From NCBI GenBank assembly GCA_016708875.1, contig JADJFA010000001.1, positions 620,001-684,000 of the forward strand: a DNA stretch of 64,000 bases. The letters run 5' to 3'. Below are positions 17,325 to 27,381 of this stretch, one piece after another. The first letter of the stretch is position 1, and each line of letters opens with the position of its first letter. The DNA comes from Lewinellaceae bacterium. GTDB lineage: Bacteria > Bacteroidota > Bacteroidia > Chitinophagales > Saprospiraceae. A program made the translations under genes and the position numbers. Under the pieces are notes generated by a model. It was not told the origin of the DNA and ran no database searches. It saw only the letters and a program-made list of their open reading frames with translations.

Positions 17325-19148
17325 TCAGCGACTAAAGTCGGTCAACAAGGTCACTCCGCCTTTCGCTACAAAATGCAATTGCTCTCCGGAGCGAATCGCC
17401 TCGTACTCTACTCGCCAGGCATACACATCTGAAGGGGCATCAATTCCATTGATTCGGCCATCCCAGCCCGTCAGCGGCTCATTTGTTTCAAAGACCAGCT
17501 CCCCCCAGCGCGAGAAGACTTTCAGGTTAGAAAATACCACTTCACAAGGAAAAACTGGGCGGAATACATCGTTTGCTCCATCGCCGTTAGGGGTAAAAGC
17601 ATTCGGAAAAACATCCTCTTTTGCCCCTATTTCTACAATTTTTGAAAGTTCGTTGTCGCAGCCATTGAACTCACCCTTGCGGGTCACCACGATGCGTCCC
17701 CCGTCTGTATGACAAATACGGCCCGGTTCCGTAGGGTCTGGCGTTGCGCCTTCTATTGTAAGCGAATAATTTACGCCAGCGATATTGTCAAGGAGGGTAA
17801 TCTGGGTGCATTCGCCGGGGCAAAGCGTGCTATCCGCAATCTCAAAATCCAGCGCAATCGGTAAACAAATAGTATTCGTTACGAGGGCTGCATCTGCTAC
17901 AACCAGAGAAACGTTTTGGGCAGAAAAACCAATCGTTTCGTTTGGTACAAAAGCCGTTTGCTCCGGCGTCACTGTTTCACGTTTCAAGCCAGGGGCAATT
18001 GGGCAGCAATCACCTGCAACGCCTTTCGAATCCGTTTTTGCCAGAAAAAAGTTGTTCTGGCTGCCCACGGTACTTGTGCCGACACTGACAAATCCGTCGC
18101 CATGGGATTTCACTTGCCAAAGCACATTGCCTGTGCCTTCACCCTTGTAGGTGTTTTGCCAGAGCATATCATTCAGCGCATTGATTTTGATCAAAGTTGC
18201 GGGAGTGCCGCTGGGAGAAGGCCTGCCAAGACCCAGCACAAATTGGTCGCCGGGAAGTTCTATCAAGTCCGTTACGCCAATATGCTTATTATCAATCCCA
18301 TAAGTGTAGGAGGTTTTCAAATTGCCGTCGCGATCGGTTGTAAGCGTCCAGGCGCGGGCAAAGTTGTCATCAAAGCCTTGTGAATTCCCGGCAAACAAAA
18401 GCCCTCCATTTTCAAGCGGTGCGATGTGACTTAAGAGATCCGTATTACTTCCAATGGAGTAACGTTGAATAGGGGCAGGCATATCTCCAACGGAATTAAA
18501 ACGCGCGTAAATACCCTGTGATTCATTGATTTCAATGTGATATCCGCTACAATGGATGAAGCCCATCTGATCCTGCCAGCATTCGCCCAATTGCTCGTAA
18601 CCTGGTTCTCCAAAGATTTTGTACCATACCACATCACCGTTTTCGTTGATCTTAACGGCCATTGCGTCACGATTTGTGGACGAAATCACAAAATCGCCCG
18701 TGAGCAGGTAGCCATCCTGAAGGCGGGAGATTTTTGGCAGGCGGCTACTCGGCACAGCACGCCGACACCAGACGACGGAGCCATCCGAAGGGGTTATTTT
18801 CATCCAACTTGCTTTCGCTTCGCCGCCTGCTGTGAAGGCATCAAACACCACCAAAAGATTTCCGTCGGACGTGCGCATGATGTCCATTGCCTCTGATCGC
18901 TGTCCGGTAGAGTAGGTTTTTGACCAGAGTATTTCGCCCATTTTATTGAGCATCAACACCTGCATATTCTGCTGGCTGCTGTTTTGCAATGCGGTTGCAC
19001 CAGCCAACACGATATTGCCATTGGACAAAACTTCCACCGCATTGGCACGGTCGGAGAAAAAATGGTCGTATGTTTTTATAAAAACGTCCTGCGCAGGGAG
19101 GAAAGTAGTCAGCAGGAGCAGTGGCAGTAGCAGTTTTGTATGTTTCAT
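17325..19148 (-). CDS. Secreted protein with T9SS type B (gliding-motility-associated) C-terminal domain
   Basis: 607 aa with a signal peptide (MKHTKLLLPLLLLTTFLPAQ). The first 400 residues contain repeated propeller-like strands (GNIVLAGATAL, GGLLFAGNSQG, DQFVLGLGRPS and similar), which look like a delta-60/kelch-type repeat region. Then comes an Ig-like segment with Cys residues and the type B sorting domain: DVFPNAFTPNGDGANDVFRP ... LKVFSRWGELVFET ... GWDGRING ... DVYAWRVEY. T9SS would carry it across the outer membrane to the surface. A TACCTTTG element begins only a few bases before the ATG. Specific function unknown. Confidence 0.85.
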   Translation of the reverse strand: MKHTKLLLPLLLLTTFLPAQDVFIKTYDHFFSDRANAVEVLSNGNIVLAGATALQNSSQQNMQVLMLNKMGEILWSKTYSTGQRSEAMDIMRTSDGNLLVVFDAFTAGGEAKASWMKITPSDGSVVWCRRAVPSSRLPKISRLQDGYLLTGDFVISSTNRDAMAVKINENGDVVWYKIFGEPGYEQLGECWQDQMGFIHCSGYHIEINESQGIYARFNSVGDMPAPIQRYSIGSNTDLLSHIAPLENGGLLFAGNSQGFDDNFARAWTLTTDRDGNLKTSYTYGIDNKHIGVTDLIELPGDQFVLGLGRPSPSGTPATLIKINALNDMLWQNTYKGEGTGNVLWQVKSHGDGFVSVGTSTVGSQNNFFLAKTDSKGVAGDCCPIAPGLKRETVTPEQTAFVPNETIGFSAQNVSLVVADAALVTNTICLPIALDFEIADSTLCPGECTQITLLDNIAGVNYSLTIEGATPDPTEPGRICHTDGGRIVVTRKGEFNGCDNELSKIVEIGAKEDVFPNAFTPNGDGANDVFRPVFPCEVVFSNLKVFSRWGELVFETNEPLTGWDGRINGIDAPSDVYAWRVEYEAIRSGEQLHFVAKGGVTLLTDFSR

Positions 19149-19152
19149 GGGG

Positions 19153-19160
19153 CAAAGGTA
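19153..19160 (-). promoter_or_regulatory. -7 element TACCTTTG directly before the T9SS gene
   Basis: Read on the minus strand, TACCTTTG is followed by CCCC and the ATG at 19148. Transcription would start at or beside the start codon, giving a leaderless or near-leaderless mRNA. No clear TTG is seen at -33. Confidence 0.45.
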
Positions 19161-19202
19161 GCAGTCGGCTTTGCCCGAATTTTGTCATTTTTGGTCATTT
19201 CG

Positions 19203-19256
19203 GTAGGGCGAAATTCATTTCGCCACTAATCATTAGCGAAATGAGTTTCGCGCTAC
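19203..19256. repeat. Imperfect palindrome (GCGAAAT-TCATTTCGC arms) overlapping the glycosyltransferase 3' end
   Basis: GTAGGGCGAAATTCATTTCGC (19203-19223; written here in one 21-base arm less its last base elsewhere) pairs with 19236-19256 at 19 of 21 positions. The right arm encodes the last residues of the glycosyltransferase (DVARNSFR and the stop at 19233). Confidence 0.8.
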
Positions 19257-20450
19257 ATCAAACACCTTCACCAACTCCCTCGCTACTGTCTCATTGTCAA
19301 AATGTTGCTCGCAAAACACCCTGGCCCGAGCGCCCAGCGCAGCGAGATTTTCCCCTTCAGCAAAACACCATTGAATCGCTTCCAACCATTCCGTTGGTTG
19401 TTCGGCCAAAAGGCATTCGCGGCGGTCTGTAGCTTCGATGCCCTCCATGCCCATCCGGGTGGAAAGCACCACTTTGCCAACGGCCATTCCCTCCAAAATC
19501 TTTGCCCTCATACCTCCGCCCGAAAGTAGCGGCACCACCATCACGGAATGTTGGTTCAGAAAGTCTGCCGCACTTGGCACTTCTCCATGAAAGGTGACGC
19601 GCTCCATCTCCAATTCGCGCAGCCAGCGCGGAGCAGTTCGGCCAGCAATGTGAAAAGTGAGTGCTGGGAAATTTGGCGCGAGCAAGGGTTTCCACACCTC
19701 ATCGAGAAACCAGCGCAAACCCTCCTGATTCGGCATCCAATCCAGGGATCCGATAAACGACAGACTAAGCGGTCGGTAAAAACTTGCAGGATCGGGTTGA
19801 TAATCACGACAATCGAGGCCAATAGGGCAAACCGTGGCGGGTTGGCGCAGGCCAAGGTTACGGAACTGTTCTACATCCCTTCTACTGATGCCTACTACCA
19901 AATCGCAGTGGTTTATCTGTTCCAATTCGTATGACTTCAGTCGTGGCGTTATGCTGCGTAAATACCACTTTTTCAAAGGGTTGGCATTGTCGGCCACGCG
20001 GTCCCAAATTTCATGTTCGACGTTATGCGTACGTAATACCGCCTTTGCAGCGGGCGCGTGTTCACGGATAATGGGCAGGTAAGGCGCAAGAAAAATAGAT
20101 TCCAATTGTACGATATCGAAGGTCTTGGCCTTCAGGATTTCGGCAAGCTTTTCAGCGAAAGTGGCGCTTTCAAAACGCTCCACATGGTAAGATTTTTTGC
20201 TCAAAAAAAGGTTGCGCAGCGCGGGGAGGGGACGAATATGGTTTTCTACAAAAACCGTATGCATGGCCACGTAGTGATCAAATTCTGTTGGCAAACTGGA
20301 AACATCAAACCAGTGCTTGCTCGTATTCATCGAAAGCAGCGTCACTTCATGCCCGAGCGCGGCGTATGCTTTTGCCAGATAAGTTACGGCAATGGCACCA
20401 CCATCTTTGAGCGGGTATGGGAATTTATGGCAGAGTTGGAGGATGCGCAA
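19233..20450 (-). CDS. Family 4 (GT-B) glycosyltransferase
   Basis: 405 aa. The N-terminal MRILQLCHKFPYPLKDGGAI is the usual GT4 opening with the glycine-containing acceptor loop. RTHNVEHEIWDRV and VVGISRRDVEQF mark the domain linker. The C-terminal nucleotide-sugar domain carries SFIGSLDWMPNQEGLRWF, VVPLLSGGGMRAKILEGMA and the ExxxE-type helix. Such enzymes transfer a sugar from an NDP or phosphosugar donor during exopolysaccharide, LPS or glycoprotein synthesis at the inner membrane. Its final eight codons come from a palindromic repeat, so the natural C-terminus may differ. The next gene upstream on the strand (20502) is 51 nt away, so the two may be co-transcribed. Confidence 0.88.
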   Translation of the reverse strand: MRILQLCHKFPYPLKDGGAIAVTYLAKAYAALGHEVTLLSMNTSKHWFDVSSLPTEFDHYVAMHTVFVENHIRPLPALRNLFLSKKSYHVERFESATFAEKLAEILKAKTFDIVQLESIFLAPYLPIIREHAPAAKAVLRTHNVEHEIWDRVADNANPLKKWYLRSITPRLKSYELEQINHCDLVVGISRRDVEQFRNLGLRQPATVCPIGLDCRDYQPDPASFYRPLSLSFIGSLDWMPNQEGLRWFLDEVWKPLLAPNFPALTFHIAGRTAPRWLRELEMERVTFHGEVPSAADFLNQHSVMVVPLLSGGGMRAKILEGMAVGKVVLSTRMGMEGIEATDRRECLLAEQPTEWLEAIQWCFAEGENLAALGARARVFCEQHFDNETVARELVKVFDVARNSFR

Positions 20451-20501
20451 TTTGGAACGATAAACTATGAAGGATAAACTATGGACAAACTCGACCGTGA
20501 T

Positions 20502-20930
20502 TTACAAAAACATCTGCTTCAGGGCTGACCAGAGTTGAGTCTTTTTGGTTTTGTCAGACTCCAGCGCGGAAAGACTATCGGCAAAAAGCCAGATTGAGCC
20601 GTAAAATGGCATGGGTTGGTATGCTTGCACTTCAAAAGACAGCCCTAATTGTATGGGCGAGAGGCCAAAAACCAATACTTGTTTGGGCTGTCGTTGATTC
20701 AGGTCTGGTGCCAGGCTGCGTGGTTCATTGGCCGGGATTTCGGCGAGTAAAGCATCCTGCTCCAAATTCAAATTCGCGGCCAAGAGCACTTTGGCTAGAA
20801 ATTCGCGATTAGTCTTGGCATTGGGTTCATTTAGTGCCAACACCATTACCTCGCGGGCAAAGCCTCCCACCGCTTCAGCGAGCGCAGATTTTTCAGCAGC
20901 GATGAATAGGAGTTCATTGGAGAGAACCAT
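20502..20930 (-). CDS. Small conserved-looking protein, possibly DNA polymerase III psi-like
   Basis: 142 aa, soluble. Its order of elements resembles HolD (psi): an early VMVLALNEPNA strand, a helix then LNLEQDALLAEIP, a VLVFGLSPIQLGL strand, and a final SLSALESDKTKKTQLWSALKQMF. E. coli psi shows the same order, with a late PAL..L..NP..R..LW motif. The likeness is in pattern only and could be chance. If right, it would be a clamp-loader accessory protein binding chi and SSB. A TATCTTTG element (20971-20978) lies 41 nt upstream, and the glycosyltransferase follows after 51 nt. Confidence 0.55.
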   Translation of the reverse strand: MVLSNELLFIAAEKSALAEAVGGFAREVMVLALNEPNAKTNREFLAKVLLAANLNLEQDALLAEIPANEPRSLAPDLNQRQPKQVLVFGLSPIQLGLSFEVQAYQPMPFYGSIWLFADSLSALESDKTKKTQLWSALKQMFL

Positions 20931-20970
20931 TGTGGTGTAGGATAATTAGATATTGGGATATTTTAACCGC

Positions 20971-20978
20971 CAAAGATA
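20971..20978 (-). promoter_or_regulatory. -7 element TATCTTTG upstream of the psi-like gene
   Basis: Matches TAnnTTTG on the minus strand, 41 nt before the start codon; the -33 element is weak. Confidence 0.45.
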
Positions 20979-21219
20979 GACATTCCCAAAAATCTAAGAA
21001 CCCGACGAACAAGCGATAGAAAGAGATTTTGACATTCGAGGTTTTGTCCAAAATACCTGTCGGCTAGCCAGTTAAGGGCGCAGTTATTGTTACCCCAAAA
21101 AGTGTCTTGCAAAATTTTGCCCCTTAGGCATGTACAGGTTCAAGTTATTCTTTCCACATTTGCCCGCCGCAGAACGCCAGGTAAGACCTTCATTTCCATC
21201 ACTAAACTCTATTTTTTGT

Positions 21220-24026
21220 ATGAAGCAATTTAACACCCTGGCGTACATCGCCATTCTTCTCTTCTTTGGCACAAGCGCTTGGGCGCAAGGTACCGTGCAA
21301 GGGAAAGTTACCGATTCTAATGGCGATGCCCTTATAGGCGTGTCCATTGGAGCTGTTGGCACTGGGAAAAGTACCTCCAGTGATACCGATGGCAAGTATT
21401 CGCTCCCGCTTCCCAATGGCGCTATCAAATCAATTTTGCTTACACCGGGTTCAAGCCCAATTTGCAATCCGTCACGGTAAACGGCAGCAACATCATGCTC
21501 GACGTTACCATGGAAACCTCTGACCTCACACTCGATGAGGTAGTGATTAGCACGGGTAGCCGCGCAACGCAGCGCACCATCACAGATTCGCCTTTACCGA
21601 TTGATGTGTTTTCAGCAAAAGATTTGCAGTCAACAGGTCAAAACAGCTTCGATAAAGCATTGCAGTACCGTGTGCCATCATTCAATACCGTAAACACACC
21701 GGTAAACGACGCGACAACACTGCTCGACCCCTACGAAATCCGCAACATGGGGCCCAGCCGTACGCTCGTGCTTATCAATGGAAAGCGTAAAAATCTCAGC
21801 TCACTGCTTTATGTGCAGTTCTCACCCGGACGTGGTGAAACGGGCGTTGACCTTAGCGCTATTCCGACCGATGCAATTAAGCGCGTGGAAATCCTGCGCG
21901 ACGGCGCCTCTGCACAGTATGGTTCTGATGCCATCGCAGGTGTTATGAACGTAATCTTAAAAGACCGCTACGAATATTCTACACTCAACCTGAATGCGGG
22001 GATTACAGGCGAGGGCGACGGTGAGACCTATGGCGTTTCGCTTAACAGCGGCGCCAATCTGGCCGGCAAAGGCTTTGTGAACTACACGCTGAATTTCACA
22101 CAGCAGGAAAACGCGGTGCGTTCGGGAACGATTCATGCGCCGACAGAACGGGCTACTTTTGGTGATTTTGATGGCGATGGAGATCAAGACGCCGATCAAG
22201 TAGCCCTTATTGACGCTTACCTCAACGACTTTCCAACTGCTGGAAACATCAACGGCACAGGTGAAGTAAGTGCAGCGAGGTTTTTAATCAACGGCGGGAT
22301 AGATTTAAATGAAAATACTCAATTGTATGCCAATGCTGCATATGTTACCAAAAAGGTACTTAGCTATGCCAACTTCCGTACACCATATTGGAGGCAAGAC
22401 CGCGGTTTGCTTCACAGCCCGACCGACAACGGTGGCAAAAACTATATCACAGACGCTACATTACATTACGCCAGCGATGGGGCAGATCTATACAAAGGCT
22501 ATATCGGCTATGTACCAACTTTTGAGGGCGACCTTTCAGACTACAATTTCACAGCAGGCACAAGAAATGAAACAAACGGCTGGAGAAGCGACCTCAGCTT
22601 CACGCTCGGTGGCAACAAGCAGACTTACTCAGTAGACAATACCGTGAATGCTAGTTTGGGCAAATCCAGTCCCACACGCTTCAAACCCGGCGGCTATGGT
22701 TTCAACCACACCGTTGGCAACCTGGATATTACGAAATCTATCACCGATGATTTCAACATCGGCTTTGGTGCAGAGGCTCGTTCGGAGTCTTATACGATTA
22801 TCGCAGGCGATGATGCTTCTTTCTTCGAAGAAGGATCCAATTCCTTCCCAGGCATCAACTCCGCCAATGCTGGTACAAACTCTCGTTTCAACATTGGTGG
22901 TTATATAGACCTGAGCTACGATATCACGGAAGATTTCCTCCTCAATGGCACCTTCCGCACCGAGAATTATAGCGATTTTGGCAATGCCAATGTGTTCAAA
23001 GTTTCTTCCCGGTACAAGCTCCTGGACGACAAAATCGTGATTAGGGGTTCTTACTCAACAGGATTCCGCGCGCCAACACTGCATCAAATCTATGCACAAT
23101 CTACGCAGGCAGCGTTTGTGGACGGCACCATCCAATTGTCGGGACTTTTCAACAATCGCAGCGCGCAGGCACGTGCACTGGGCATTCCTGGCCTAAGACC
23201 AGAAGAATCTACCAACATCTCGGTTGGTCTGGGCTTGAACCCTGTGAAGAATCTGAGTATTTCGCTTGATTACTTCAAGATTGATGTGGATGATCGTATT
23301 GTGTACAGTTCTTCGATCAGAGCAGCTGAGGGAGACTCAACCTCCACGCTGTTTAATATCCTAAAGAACGGCGGCGTGAGAACCATCCAGTTTTTCATCA
23401 ATGGCATCAATACCAGCACATCCGGCCTCGACTATGTGGTTTCTTATCGTAACATCGGCTTGGGCAATGGCAAATTGCACGTCAATCTTGCGGGCAATTT
23501 CATTCTTGAAAATAAAATTGTGGGCGACCCAGTCATCCCACAACCTATCAAAGACGCAAATTCGAGTATCCTGAGTGCACAAATTCGTTCGTTGCTGACC
23601 GAAAGCCGCCCGGAGTACAAATCCATTTTGGGTTTTGAATATGCAATTGGGGATTGGGGATTTGGACTGAACAATACCTTGTTTGGCCCCACACGCTTTC
23701 AGGATTTGGACAATGGAGGTTCTATTATGAACCACATCAAAGCAGAATTCGAGCCTGCCGTGGTGACAGATCTGAGCATTGGGTACAGTTTCAACAAAAA
23801 TTGGTCGCTCTCTGTGAACTGCAATAACCTCCTCGATGTGCTGCCTAAATGGGATTTGGTGGCATTGGATGCTGAAGGTTCTGCTGCTATCGCCAACCCG
23901 GATGACAAGGCTTTGCTTCGCGGTTTTCTTGGCTTCAGCGGTCGCTACGACATTCTGGGCTATAATGGATCACAGTTCAGCCAATTGGGCCGGATGTTTA
24001 ATGCACAGTTGAGTATCAGGTTCTAA
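21220..24026 (+). CDS. TonB-dependent receptor, one gene split by a one-base frameshift near 21440
   Basis: ATG 21220 starts a signal peptide (MKQFNTLAYIAILLFFGTSAWAQ) and a carboxypeptidase-regulatory domain (GTVQGKVTDSNGDALIGVSI). The frame is lost after GAIKSI; the continuation is in another frame as FAYTGFKPNLQSVTVNG, the expected end of that domain. Adding one T to the TTTT run at about 21437-21440 restores KSIFAYTGF. The rest (from 21462) has the plug (DSPLPIDVFSAKDLQSTGQ, RVEILRDGASAQYGSDAIAGVMNVIL) and a long barrel ending in a SIRF-like strand with terminal Phe. It would import a siderophore, vitamin or glycan with TonB energy; the ligand is unknown. The frameshift sits in a homopolymer and may well be a sequencing error. 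A terminator follows at 24083. Confidence 0.88.
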
Positions 24027-24082
24027 ATTTTAGTGATTGGTTTATTGGTGATTGGTTGACTTCGCCAATTTTCTAAAAAATA

Positions 24083-24114
24083 GCCCCCTTCCTGCAAGTA
24101 AGCGCGAAGGGGGC
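24083..24114 (+). terminator. Terminator hairpin after the TonB receptor
   Basis: A GCCCCCTTC/GAAGGGGGC perfect 9-bp stem with a 14-nt loop lies 57 nt after the stop. The T tract after it is poor. Confidence 0.6.
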
Positions 24115-24323
24115 TTCGCTTTGCCAACTATCTGCGATAATTGGTAAAAAGTGTCCTGTTTTTTGAGTCCTGCTTACTAACATCTTTGTTGCTCAAAATC
24201 ATTACTTTTATCATCGTCGGAAACTTGTTGTCCCTATTTTGCAGGCAGTACAGGGATGTTCATGTTTGATATCTGGTTTGATTCTTGCTCAAAGACTGTT
24301 GTTTACCAATTTTGCTTCGTTTT

Positions 24324-25382
24324 ATGAAATGTATCATTCCAAGCCTGATTCTCCTTGCCATTTCTATCACATCGGCTTACGGTCAAAATTTCAGCCTCCA
24401 TTTTGATGGAGAGGATGATTATGCCATTTTCCCAGCATGTGAAGCTCAGACCTTTCCGAGTTTTACCATCGAAGGTTGGTTCAAATGCAACCCATCCAAT
24501 GAGCCACAGGTAATATTTATGTCCTTTCTGGATATTCCAGAAAAAAATGCCAATGTAACCATCGAAGTTAGAGAAACGGGCTTGTTGCGATTCAATTATA
24601 GACCTATTGCTGTGGTTTTGGGTGGCGAAAACCTTTTATCTACTACCGTTGTGAACGACAATATATGGCACCATTTTGCTGCAGTTAAAGGTAATTATGA
24701 CCCTAATAAAGGAGGTGAAGGTGGACTTAAGCTTTATGTTGACGGAATATTGGAGGCCGAAAAAACCGGTTTTTTTGATGATATTACTATTGCCCCAATT
24801 TTTGAAATTGGTAGAAACCGGTATGAATCCACTGCAAATTACCGGTTGTTCAAAGGCAATATTGACGACTTTAAAATCTGGCATCGTGTTAAATACGGCT
24901 TCGAAATATTTAATGACCGTACAAGTGAAAGTGGGGGTCTGGAAACGGGACTGTACAATAATTACAAGTTTGATATAGATACAGATACTGTTTACGATTG
25001 CAGTGCCTTTAAAAGACATGGTGCACGGAAAGGCGCCTCTGGAACCAATAATCTACCACAATATTCCCCTGTCATCCCATCGTTGGTTGATAAGATATGC
25101 GAATTCCAATCCGTAGGTGTACTGGATGAACTCATAAATCAGGGTATGGCTGAATTGGCCTTGATTTCTCCCAATCCGGTCTCGGAAATTTTGAACGTGG
25201 AATTGATTGAAAATAGAGAAATCCATGCTCAAATTTATGCTTCTGATGGCAGACTGATCCGCTCCATCACTTTTGCAGAAAAAGTGAATCGTATTGATGT
25301 TGCAACATTGCAGAGCGGAGCCTATTTCTTAAAACTCAGCAATCAGAACACAACCAGAACGCATCCTTTTATCAAAATTTGA
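24324..25382 (+). CDS. LamG-domain secreted protein with T9SS type A sorting domain, copy 1
   Basis: About 352 aa from ATG 24324 (MKCIIPSLILLAISITSAYG signal peptide). A LamG/concanavalin-like domain covers about residues 25-210 (FSLHFDGEDDYAIFP, FTIEGWFKC, WHHFAAVKG, LKLYVDGILE, IFEIGRNRY, GNIDDFKIWHR). A linker and the type A sorting domain follow (ALISPNPVSEILNVEL ... IYASDGRLIRS ... GAYFLKLS). LamG domains bind glycans or proteins, so this is probably a surface or secreted binding protein. It is a close tandem paralogue of the next gene, and the similarity extends into the upstream DNA. Confidence 0.85.
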   Translation: MKCIIPSLILLAISITSAYGQNFSLHFDGEDDYAIFPACEAQTFPSFTIEGWFKCNPSNEPQVIFMSFLDIPEKNANVTIEVRETGLLRFNYRPIAVVLGGENLLSTTVVNDNIWHHFAAVKGNYDPNKGGEGGLKLYVDGILEAEKTGFFDDITIAPIFEIGRNRYESTANYRLFKGNIDDFKIWHRVKYGFEIFNDRTSESGGLETGLYNNYKFDIDTDTVYDCSAFKRHGARKGASGTNNLPQYSPVIPSLVDKICEFQSVGVLDELINQGMAELALISPNPVSEILNVELIENREIHAQIYASDGRLIRSITFAEKVNRIDVATLQSGAYFLKLSNQNTTRTHPFIKI

Positions 25383-25526
25383 GCAAATAGAATGGCGATA
25401 GAAAGCCCATTTTTTTAATCCATTACACATTTTGATAATCAACCAATTACGTCACAACAACCTTATTATTGATATTTGGTTTGATTATTGCTGACTGCGC
25501 GTTCTTCACAAAAATTGCTTCTAATT

Positions 25527-26564
25527 ATGAAATTTATCGTTCCAAGCCTGATTCTCTTCGCCATTTCTATCACGTCGATTTACGGTCAAAATTTCAGTCT
25601 CCATTTTGATGGCGATGATGATTATGCTGTTTTCCCTGCTTGTGAAGCCCAGACTTTTCCAAGTTTTACCATCGAAGGGTGGTTCAAGTGTGAGCCCTCC
25701 AACGACCCACAGGTAATATTTATGTCCTTTTTGGACATTTCACAAAAAAATGCCAATGTAACCCTTGAGGTGCGGGAAAATGGTCTGCTCAGATTCAATT
25801 TCAGATCGGTTGCCACTGATTTAGGGGGCAATGATTATTTTTCTACTACAGTAGTTGATGACAATGTATGGCATCATTTTGCAGTGGTGAAAGAGGGCAG
25901 CGAAAAGCTTTGGCTCTATATTGATGGGTTTCCGGAGGTGATAGATTGTGGTTCATTTCCGACCATTAATGCCGTCCCCATATTTGAAGTAGGCAGAAAT
26001 CGCTACGATCCTGCTGAAAATTACAGACAGCTAAACGGTCATGTTGACGATTTGAAAATCTGGAACAGAGCAAAAAATTGCCGCGACATTTTTACTGAAT
26101 ACAAAAGTGAAAGCGCAGGTGTGGAACTGGGATTGTACAGCAATTACAAGTTTGATACAAATTCGGATACCGTGTTCGATTGTAGTCCCTTTAAAAGACA
26201 CGGACTACGGAAAGGTACTTTGGGAGCCAATAACTTACCTCAATTTTCCCCTATTATCCCATCCTTGATTGATAAAATGTGCGAGTTTCAATTCGTGGGT
26301 GTACAAGATGAATTCATAAATCAAGGGACGTATGAATTGGCCTTGATTTCACCTAACCCGGTTTCGGAAATTTTGAAGCTGGAGTTGACAGAACATAAGG
26401 ATATCCGTGGCCAAATTTATACTTCGGACGGAAGGCTGGTTCGCTCAATCACTTTTACTGAAAAAATGAATAGCATTAATGTTTCGGCATTGCCAGCTGG
26501 CACTTATTTGATAAAACTTAGCAATGCTGAAATTACGGAAACAAAGCGTTTTATAAAAATTTGA
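25527..26564 (+). CDS. LamG-domain secreted protein with T9SS type A sorting domain, copy 2
   Basis: About 345 aa from ATG 25527 (MKFIVPSLILFAISITSIYG). The domain order is the same as in copy 1, and long stretches are near-identical (NFSLHFDG, EAQTFPSFTIEGWFKC, VIFMSFLDI). Copy 2 lacks a short GG-rich insert (NYDPNKGGEGG) present in copy 1 before the LYxDG strand. The C-terminal sorting domain (ALISPNPVSEILKLEL ... GTYLIKLSNAE) is intact. Both copies have similar leader DNA with GATATxTGGTTTGATT, so the duplication took in the promoter region. They are probably functionally alike, perhaps with shifted ligand preference. Confidence 0.85.
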   Translation: MKFIVPSLILFAISITSIYGQNFSLHFDGDDDYAVFPACEAQTFPSFTIEGWFKCEPSNDPQVIFMSFLDISQKNANVTLEVRENGLLRFNFRSVATDLGGNDYFSTTVVDDNVWHHFAVVKEGSEKLWLYIDGFPEVIDCGSFPTINAVPIFEVGRNRYDPAENYRQLNGHVDDLKIWNRAKNCRDIFTEYKSESAGVELGLYSNYKFDTNSDTVFDCSPFKRHGLRKGTLGANNLPQFSPIIPSLIDKMCEFQFVGVQDEFINQGTYELALISPNPVSEILKLELTEHKDIRGQIYTSDGRLVRSITFTEKMNSINVSALPAGTYLIKLSNAEITETKRFIKI

Positions 26565-26571
26565 TTCTGGT

Positions 26572-27291
26572 TTATTTTTTCCTCAGAATCGTCGTCCGTG
26601 TAAAGTCAGGTGTGTACGCGACCGGGGCAAAACGGTCTTCCTCGATGCTGAACTGTGTGCTCAGGATTCCCTGAAAATGTGCGAAATAGTGCGGGCGTTC
26701 GGTGTTATCCACCACCAGCAAGCCGCCCTTTTTCAGTCGGGGAATGGCTTGTTGAATACAGGAAGGACGCGCTCGGCCATCTACTAAAACCAAGTCAAAA
26801 TATTCCGCCGGGAATTGGTCAATCGTGCGGGCGTATTTTTCAAAACTCATGTTCTCTAAGTTGCGCACGCTGCTTTTGAAATCATCTGGGTTGGTATGTG
26901 AGCGCGGGCGGGATTCGCCCATGGGTTCGGGTGAGACAAAAAAACCACGCCAATTTTGGTAGCCTTTTGCTTGTACCGTTTCGGTCAGGATTTTGAACCA
27001 TGATGCGTTGTCTTCTACTGTAACTACTTCCTCCACGTTTTTGCAGAAAAACAGTGTGGAGCCCCCGCCTCCAAACTCAAACGCCTTGAATTCCGGGCGA
27101 AGCTGTTTTTCTAAAAAATCAATTGCGAGAAAATTTATCCACGGCAATTCGTCGGCCACCGAGTTGCGCCCCTCCTTAAAAGAGTCGTTCCAGCGTTTTT
27201 TGTAAGACCAGATTTGCCGAAAGTGTGCCCTAGATTGAGCGTAACGAATGGACTGCCAAGCGAAGAAGAGCCAAGTTTTTTTCCAGGACAT
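26572..27291 (-). CDS. Class I SAM-dependent methyltransferase-like protein
   Basis: 239 aa with a basic N-terminus. The SAM-binding glycine-rich strand is AFEFGGGGSTLFF, followed by the acidic end of beta-2 (EEVVTVEDNASWF) and a motif II-like DLVLVDGRARPSC. LKKGGLLVVDNTERPHY is the usual beta-5/beta-6 region. The pattern resembles Methyltransf_24-like enzymes found in polysaccharide and glycan clusters. The substrate is unknown. It stands alone, converging on the LamG gene with an 8-nt gap. Confidence 0.75.
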   Translation of the reverse strand: MSWKKTWLFFAWQSIRYAQSRAHFRQIWSYKKRWNDSFKEGRNSVADELPWINFLAIDFLEKQLRPEFKAFEFGGGGSTLFFCKNVEEVVTVEDNASWFKILTETVQAKGYQNWRGFFVSPEPMGESRPRSHTNPDDFKSSVRNLENMSFEKYARTIDQFPAEYFDLVLVDGRARPSCIQQAIPRLKKGGLLVVDNTERPHYFAHFQGILSTQFSIEEDRFAPVAYTPDFTRTTILRKK

Positions 27292-27381
27292 TAATTTTCA
27301 AATTTAACTGCAAAGGAACAGAAAAATGAGGGAGTCCCGATTGAGGCTGTAGAATTGCGATAGAAAGTCCGTTTCTTTTAT

